A DNA stretch of 64,000 nt from VRUE01 sp963837735 (GTDB lineage Bacteria; Actinomycetota; Thermoleophilia; Solirubrobacterales; 70-9), in NCBI GenBank assembly GCA_963837735.1, contig CAWIOM010000017.1:62001-126000 (forward strand), written 5' to 3'. A program made the translations under genes and the position numbers. Below the pieces are notes generated by a model. The model worked only from the letters and a program-made list of their open reading frames with translations. It searched no databases and was not told where the DNA came from. The stretch's first letter is position 1, and every line of letters begins with the position of its first letter. Below are positions 59,628 to 64,000 of this stretch, piece by piece.

Positions 59628-60362
59628 GTGCGGCGGCTGACCCCAGATCCCGGCCCGACCACCGTCGAGGAGCAGCTCGACTCCTACGAGCCCTGGCAGG
59701 AGCCTCGCGACGAGCGTCCCCTCGTGGCGATGAACTTCGCCGCCACCGTCGACGGCCGGGCGACGATCGGCGGGGTCTCCGGGCCGATCGGCTCCGCTGC
59801 CGACACGGCGATGCTCGCCGGCCTGCGCACCCGCTTCGATGCGGTGATGATCGGCGCCGGGACGATGCGCGCCGAGCGCTACGGCCCTCCCGCCGCCAAC
59901 CCCGACCGGCGGGCCGAACGGGAGCGCGCCGGCCTCGCGGCCGAGCCGCTGACCGTGATCGTCAGCGGCGGCCTCGACCTGCCCTGGGACGCACCCCTGT
60001 TCACCGAGGAGGGCGGCCGGGTCCTGATCTTCACCGCCTCCGAGGAGGAGCCGCCCGAGGTCGCGACCTCGCTGCGAGTCCTGCGCCACCGGGGCTCGGT
60101 CGACCTCGCCGCCGCGCTGGGCCACCTGCGCGAGGAGCTTGGGGTCCGGGCCGTGCTCTGCGAGGGCGGCCCGCGCCTGCATGCCGAGCTGGAGGCGGGC
60201 GGCCTCGTCGACGACCTCTTCCTGACGATCTCGCCGAAACTCGCCGGCGGCGAGGCCCCGCGCATCCTCGAGGGCGAGCTGCCCGCGGTCGAGCCCCTGG
60301 CACTGGCCTGGCTGCTCGAGGAGGACGGCGAGCTCTTCGCTCGCTACAGCCGGGCACGGTAG
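59628..60362 (+). CDS. Pyrimidine/riboflavin-type reductase (RibD C-terminal domain family)
   Basis: From GTG 59628 the 244-residue protein has the RibD-C/DHFR-like fold: PLVAMNFAATVDGRATIGGV, LRTRFDAVMIGAGTMRAERY, LGVRAVLCEGGPRLHAELEA and GLVDDLFLTISPKLAGGEAP. ATVDGR and CEGGP are signatures of NADPH-dependent reductases of the riboflavin pathway and their relatives. No deaminase domain is attached, so it could be a stand-alone paralogue. I prefer this start over an upstream ATG at 59574 that lies within the sulfotransferase gene. Confidence 0.88.
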   Translation: MRRLTPDPGPTTVEEQLDSYEPWQEPRDERPLVAMNFAATVDGRATIGGVSGPIGSAADTAMLAGLRTRFDAVMIGAGTMRAERYGPPAANPDRRAERERAGLAAEPLTVIVSGGLDLPWDAPLFTEEGGRVLIFTASEEEPPEVATSLRVLRHRGSVDLAAALGHLREELGVRAVLCEGGPRLHAELEAGGLVDDLFLTISPKLAGGEAPRILEGELPAVEPLALAWLLEEDGELFARYSRAR

Positions 60363-60399
60363 CGTTGCGGCTCCGGACTACCGAGGAGAGGAAGCCGTA

Positions 60400-61662
60400 G
60401 TGGACTTCAAACCCAGCCCCGAGGTCGAGACGCTGCGCGAGCGCATCCTCGACTTCATGGACGACAACGTCTACCCCCGGGAGAGGGAAATCATGGAGGG
60501 GCTCGACGACGAGGTGGCCGCCGGCGTCCCCTACCCCAAGGTCCTCGTGGAGATCCGCGAGAAGGCGAGGTCGGAGGGACTCTGGAATCTCTTCATGCCG
60601 GACGAGCGCTACGGCCCCGGCCTCTCCAACTGGGAGTACGGACTGCTCTGCGAGGAGATGGGCCGTAGCCCGGCGGCGGCGCCGATGGCCTTCAACTGCT
60701 CCGCGCCCGACACCGGCAATATGGAGATCCTCGCCGAGCACGGCTCCGATGAACAGAAGGAGCGCTGGCTCGACCCGCTGCTCGAGGGCAAGATCCGCTC
60801 CTGCTTCTCGATGACCGAGTTCGCGGTCTCCGGCTCCGACCCGACCGGCCTGCAGGCGAGCGCCGTCCGCGACGGCGAGGAGTGGGTGATCAACGGCCAC
60901 AAGTGGTTCACCTCCGGCGCGGTCGGCGCCGACCTGGCGATCGCGATGGTCGTCACCGACCCCGACGCCCACCCCTACGCCCGCGCCTCGATGATCTGCG
61001 TGCCGACCGACGCGCCGGGCTTCAACCTGGTCCGCCCGATCCCGGTCATGGGCCACGACAAGGGCCCCGGCCACTGCGAGATCCGCTACGAAGACTGCCG
61101 CGTCCCCGCCGCCAACCTGCTCGGCGAGGCGGGAGCCGGCTTCGCCGTCGCCCAGGACCGGCTCGGCCCCGGCCGCATCCACCACTGCATGCGCGCGATA
61201 GGCACCGCCGAGCGGGCGATCGAGATGATGTGCCGGCGCGCCAACGAACGCGAAGCCTTCGGCGGCCCGCTGGGCGAGAAGCAGTTCGTCCAGGAGGCGA
61301 TCGCCGCCTCGCGGATGGAAATCGACCAGGCCCGGCTGCTGACCATGTACGCGGCCTGGAAGATGGACACCGAGGGCAAGCGCGCCGCGCGCCAGTCGAT
61401 CTCGGCGATCAAGGTCGTCGCCGCCAACATGGTCATGGAGGTTCTCGACCGCGCGATCCAGATCCACGGCAGCCTCGGGATGACCGACGACACGCCGCTC
61501 GCGGCGCTCTGGCGCTTCAGCCGCATGCTGCGCCTCGCCGACGGGCCCGACGAGGTCCACAAGATGGTCCTCGCGAGCCGCGAGCTCAACCGATGGGCGA
61601 AGCGCGACGAGGCCGAGGCGGCCGGCGAGCTGGCCACGAAGCACGCCCCGCGGGCGATCTAG
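60400..61662 (+). CDS. Acyl-CoA dehydrogenase
   Basis: The GTG at 60400 follows GAGGAGAGGAAG. The 420-residue flavoenzyme has the FAD/substrate motif IRSCFSMTEFAVSGSDPTGL and WVINGHKWFTSGAVGADLAI. It also has ANLLGEAGAGFAVAQDRLGP, RANEREAFGGPLGEKQFVQE and the C-terminal IQIHGSLGMTDDTPLAALWR. The catalytic base lies in the C-terminal domain in most members; the conserved Glu is not obvious, and the sequence is closest in style to FadE-type or ACAD10/11-like C-terminal enzymes. It introduces a double bond into an acyl-CoA, passing electrons to ETF. Confidence 0.95.
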   Translation: MDFKPSPEVETLRERILDFMDDNVYPREREIMEGLDDEVAAGVPYPKVLVEIREKARSEGLWNLFMPDERYGPGLSNWEYGLLCEEMGRSPAAAPMAFNCSAPDTGNMEILAEHGSDEQKERWLDPLLEGKIRSCFSMTEFAVSGSDPTGLQASAVRDGEEWVINGHKWFTSGAVGADLAIAMVVTDPDAHPYARASMICVPTDAPGFNLVRPIPVMGHDKGPGHCEIRYEDCRVPAANLLGEAGAGFAVAQDRLGPGRIHHCMRAIGTAERAIEMMCRRANEREAFGGPLGEKQFVQEAIAASRMEIDQARLLTMYAAWKMDTEGKRAARQSISAIKVVAANMVMEVLDRAIQIHGSLGMTDDTPLAALWRFSRMLRLADGPDEVHKMVLASRELNRWAKRDEAEAAGELATKHAPRAI

Positions 61663-61686
61663 CCCGGGCGTGCCAGCGCCGGCTTC

Positions 61687-62412
61687 TTATTTCTTGGTGC
61701 CGATCACGTCGATCGAGACCGATCTGAGTGTGATGCCGCTTCCCGTTTTGCAGGTGCCGCCGAGAAGAATGGAGAACGTGTGGCTCTGGGACGTGCTGGG
61801 CGCGAACCTGGTGCCGAGCAGGTAGGGGGTGAGGTTGACTCGGCGCGTCCCCTGCGCGTCGCCTTCTTCCTGGAAGACCCCGATCGCGACCGCATGGAGG
61901 AGGATCGTGCTGTCGAATTTCGCGATCGGCGGGGCGTCGGCCAGCAGGTAGACGCCCAGGGTGCGACTCACGCAGCTGGAGGAGAATTCGACATCGGCCG
62001 CGCCGACGTAGCTGTCGGTCCGCCCGGCTTCCTGGGTATAGGAAGCGCCCGGCAGCGGGGCGATGGTGGGTTCGCCGAGGGCCACAGCGAAGTCCGTGTT
62101 GGTCCGGATCTCGTTTGAGATCCGGGTGTAGGGCATGCTGTCGAGCTGGAAGTCGGCGGCGCCCAATGCGCCCGCCCTGACCTTCGAGCCGTCGACCGCC
62201 CCCGCCCTGAGCTTCGCCCTGGTGACGGCGTTCTTCTTGATCTTCGCCGTCGTCACCGCGTTGGCCTTGAGCTGCTTCTTGCCGACGCTGTTCCTGGCCA
62301 GGTGGCCGGCGGCGAAGGCGGTGCCGCCGGCGAGGACGACGAAGGCGGTCAGCGTCGCCATCACGTTCGCGTAGGTGAGATGTGGGCGGGCTCTGCGCAT
62401 GAGGTGTCCCAT
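61687..62412 (-). CDS. Exported stalk-repeat paralogue 1
   Basis: The product has about 241 residues: an N-terminal anchor (LTYANVMATLTAFVVLAGGT) and a stalk of short repeats (HLARNSVGKKQLKANAVTTA, KIKKNAVTRAKLRAGAVDGS). A C-terminal beta-rich domain of about 150 residues has two Cys (SSSCVSRTLGV, GTCKTGSGI). The start is ATG 62412, overlapping the upstream paralogue's stop; ATG 62400 (MRRARPHLTYANVM) is also possible. The function is unknown; it is likely surface-exposed. The DNA of the stalk is nearly identical in the neighbouring copies, while the C-terminal domains differ. Confidence 0.82.
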   Translation of the reverse strand: MGHLMRRARPHLTYANVMATLTAFVVLAGGTAFAAGHLARNSVGKKQLKANAVTTAKIKKNAVTRAKLRAGAVDGSKVRAGALGAADFQLDSMPYTRISNEIRTNTDFAVALGEPTIAPLPGASYTQEAGRTDSYVGAADVEFSSSCVSRTLGVYLLADAPPIAKFDSTILLHAVAIGVFQEEGDAQGTRRVNLTPYLLGTRFAPSTSQSHTFSILLGGTCKTGSGITLRSVSIDVIGTKK

Positions 62413-63128
62413 CACCTGATCCCGATCACGTCCACGGCACCGTTCGAAACGGTGACGCCGGACCCCGATTTGCAGTCAGCTTCGACAACCAAGGTGAGAG
62501 TGTGGTTGGTGGCTACATCGGGCTGGAACCGGCCGCCGCCGAGCTGGCTGTTGCCCAGGTTCATGTGCTTGGTGACGGTTCCGGAGGCATCGTCTTCGAC
62601 GCCGCCGATCGCGACGATGTCGCTCTCGGCCGGGGCGGTCGGGTTCGACGAGTCGAGGAGGAGGAGAGCGTAGGCTTCGCGATCCGGTCCGCATCCGGGA
62701 AGGAAGGTGACGTCAAGCGTGGCGAGGAAGAAATCGTCCTCTCCCGAGGGCTGGGTGTAGGTGGCGTCGCCGAGCGGATAGACGCCATATGTCGAGCCGA
62801 CGTCGACCGTCGAGCTTCCCCGGGCTTCGTGGACGATCCGGGAGAAGGGCATATCGGTGAGATTCAGATCGGCCGACCCGAGCGAGCCGTCCTTGACCTT
62901 CGAGCCGTCGACCGCCCCCGCCCTGAGCTTCGCCCTGGTGACGGCGTTCTTCTTGATCTTCGCCGTCGTCACCGCGTTGGCCTTGAGCTGCTTCTTGCCG
63001 ACGCTGTTCTTGGCCAGGTGGGTGGCGGCGAAGGCGGCGCCGCCGGCGAGGACGACGAAGGCGGTGATCGAAGCGACCACGGTCGCGTAGCTGAGGTGCC
63101 CGCGGAGCCTGGGCCCGAGGTTCCTCAT
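62412..63128 (-). CDS. Exported stalk-repeat paralogue 2
   Basis: From ATG 63128, overlapping the previous paralogue's stop (ATGA), the 238-residue protein has GHLSYATVVASITAFVVLAG and the shared stalk HLAKNSVGKKQLKANAVTTA. Its C-terminal domain has FSRIVHEARGSSTVDVGSTY, a Cys in LPGCGPDREAYAL and a Cys in EADCKSGSGVTVSNGAVDVI. The ending 'CKSGSGVTV' parallels 'CKTGSGI' in its neighbours. Same family, unknown role, translationally coupled to the flanking copies. Confidence 0.82.
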   Translation of the reverse strand: MRNLGPRLRGHLSYATVVASITAFVVLAGGAAFAATHLAKNSVGKKQLKANAVTTAKIKKNAVTRAKLRAGAVDGSKVKDGSLGSADLNLTDMPFSRIVHEARGSSTVDVGSTYGVYPLGDATYTQPSGEDDFFLATLDVTFLPGCGPDREAYALLLLDSSNPTAPAESDIVAIGGVEDDASGTVTKHMNLGNSQLGGGRFQPDVATNHTLTLVVEADCKSGSGVTVSNGAVDVIGIR

Positions 63129-63835
63129 TTCTTGACCCCCAAGACGCCGACGGTCGCGTTGGAGATCGAGATCCCGGAGCCTGTTTTGCACGTGCCGGAG
63201 GAGGCCAGCGAGAGGGAGTGATTCGTCGCGGTGGCCGGCTGCAGGGCTCCGGCGGGTCCGATGGGGCCGATGTTCACCCGCGCCGTGACGCTGCCCGTGC
63301 CTTCGTCCACATACTCGCCGAGTGCGACTATGCCCTCGGACAGGCCCGCGTCGGCCGTGTTCCCATCGATGAGCACGTACACGATCGCCACCCGCTGAGG
63401 TCCGCAGGATGGATCGAAGGTGACGTCGACAGCGCCGACGATGCTGTCGTCCCTACCGGCTTCCTGGGTGTAGCCCCCGTTGTCCAGGGGAATGGTCACG
63501 GGTTCGGAGGAGCTGCCCACCGAAATGCTGCCGATGCTGTGGGCTTCGTGGACCAGGCGCCCAAACGGGACCGCTGCAGAATCGAGGTCGAAGTTGGTGA
63601 GCGAGCCGTCCTTGACCTTCGAGCCGTCGACGGCGCCGGCCCTGATCTTCGCCCTGGTGACGGCGTTCTTCTTGATCTTCGCCGTCGTCACCGCGTTGGC
63701 CTTGAGCTGCTTCTTGCCGACGCTGTTCTTGGCCAGGTGGCCGGCGGCGAAGGCGGTGCCGCCGGCGAGGACGACGAAGGCAACGACGGTGACGAGGACG
63801 TTCTCGAAGCTAAGGTGACGGCGGACGGGACTCAA
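63125..63835 (-). CDS. Exported stalk-repeat paralogue 3
   Basis: The 236-residue protein starts at TTG 63835 (MSPVRRHLSFENVLVTVVAF). It carries the same stalk (HLAKNSVGKKQLKANAVTTA, KIKKNAVTRAKIRAGAVDGS) and a C-terminal domain with FGRLVHEAHSIGSISVGSSS, a Cys in DPSCGPQRVAIVY and GTCKTGSGISISNATVGVLG. Among the three complete copies it is closest to paralogue 2 by eye. The gene begins 48 bases downstream of a fourth copy that leaves the window. Confidence 0.82.
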   Translation of the reverse strand: MSPVRRHLSFENVLVTVVAFVVLAGGTAFAAGHLAKNSVGKKQLKANAVTTAKIKKNAVTRAKIRAGAVDGSKVKDGSLTNFDLDSAAVPFGRLVHEAHSIGSISVGSSSEPVTIPLDNGGYTQEAGRDDSIVGAVDVTFDPSCGPQRVAIVYVLIDGNTADAGLSEGIVALGEYVDEGTGSVTARVNIGPIGPAGALQPATATNHSLSLASSGTCKTGSGISISNATVGVLGVKK

Positions 63836-63882
63836 GGCCCCCGACCCTACTACCCGCGAACCTCGACCTCACGACCTCTGGA

Positions 63883-64000
63883 CTATTTGGTCGCGATCAC
63901 GTTGGCGCCGCCGAAGGTGGCGTTGATGCCGCCGCCCGACGCGCAGCTGCCGACCACGACCAGGCTCAATTTGTGGCTCCTGGAGGCGCCCGGTTCGAAC
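63883..64000 (-). CDS. Exported stalk-repeat paralogue 4, C-terminal end only
   Basis: The reverse strand from the window edge reads FEPGASRSHKLSLVVVGSCA and SGGGINATFGGANVIATK and stops at TAG 63885-63883. The Cys-Gly-rich ending matches the C-termini of paralogues 1-3 (TCKTGSGI, then a final beta strand). It is therefore the 3' end of a fourth array member whose anchor and stalk lie outside the window. Confidence 0.75.
   Translation of the reverse strand, partial: FEPGASRSHKLSLVVVGSCASGGGINATFGGANVIATK

Noticed and set aside
1..64000. CRISPR arrays, insertion sequences, prophage, rRNA or tRNA genes
   Set aside because: I saw no regularly spaced direct repeats, transposase or integrase motifs, or cloverleaf-like stretches in the short intergenic gaps.

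Overview
The window is high-GC DNA with short intergenic gaps (none above about 220 bases) and frequent GTG/TTG starts. The gene content points to an actinobacterium, most likely of the class Thermoleophilia (Solirubrobacterales-like). Clues are a topA-tmk-holB block, a full 14-gene nuo operon, an F420-type nitroreductase-family protein, a class II ribonucleotide reductase, and a family of exported proteins sharing an 'NSVGKKQLKANAV' stalk. The taxon is inferred from family knowledge; no rRNA or tRNA gene was found.

Layout. 1-5.2 kb: two TetR regulators, a secreted protein, a histidine kinase/response regulator pair, and a GT2 glycosyltransferase with a DUF2304 partner. 5.2-9.6 kb (minus): topA, tmk, holB and an acetyltransferase; this TopA is of archaeal type. 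9.7-14 kb: sugar epimerase, siroheme-type dehydrogenase, MarR/YceI/flavin reductase group, hemolysin III. 14.2-17 kb: nrdJ. 17-32 kb: accessory metabolism and housekeeping, including a membrane protein with a half-VOC tail, P450, esterase, a MacB-like ABC exporter, HAD phosphatase, MFS carrier, thioesterase, CAP protein, MsrB, an orphan LuxR-type regulator with serS, a cytochrome c lipoprotein and flavin/F420 proteins. 32.1-46.9 kb: nuoA-N in canonical order with start/stop overlaps. 47-61.7 kb: long-chain acyl-CoA ligase, AEC carrier, a two-domain ThyX-like protein, CBS protein, flippase-like protein, sulfotransferase, a RibD-type reductase and an acyl-CoA dehydrogenase. 61.7-64 kb: a tandem array of four stalk-bearing exported paralogues.

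Two window-wide properties matter. First, about 20 genes or gene ends, including essential ones, read in two or three frames separated by single-base shifts, mostly one extra base. This is best explained by uncorrected sequencing error, so I annotate such genes over their full extent. Second, the nuoC-nuoG segment carries long imperfect inverted repeats (up to 27-base arms) inside coding sequence or at gene junctions. Related palindromes follow nuoN, the acyl-CoA ligase and two convergent gene pairs. This palindrome set is the most unusual signal I see. No CRISPR array, insertion sequence or prophage was recognised.
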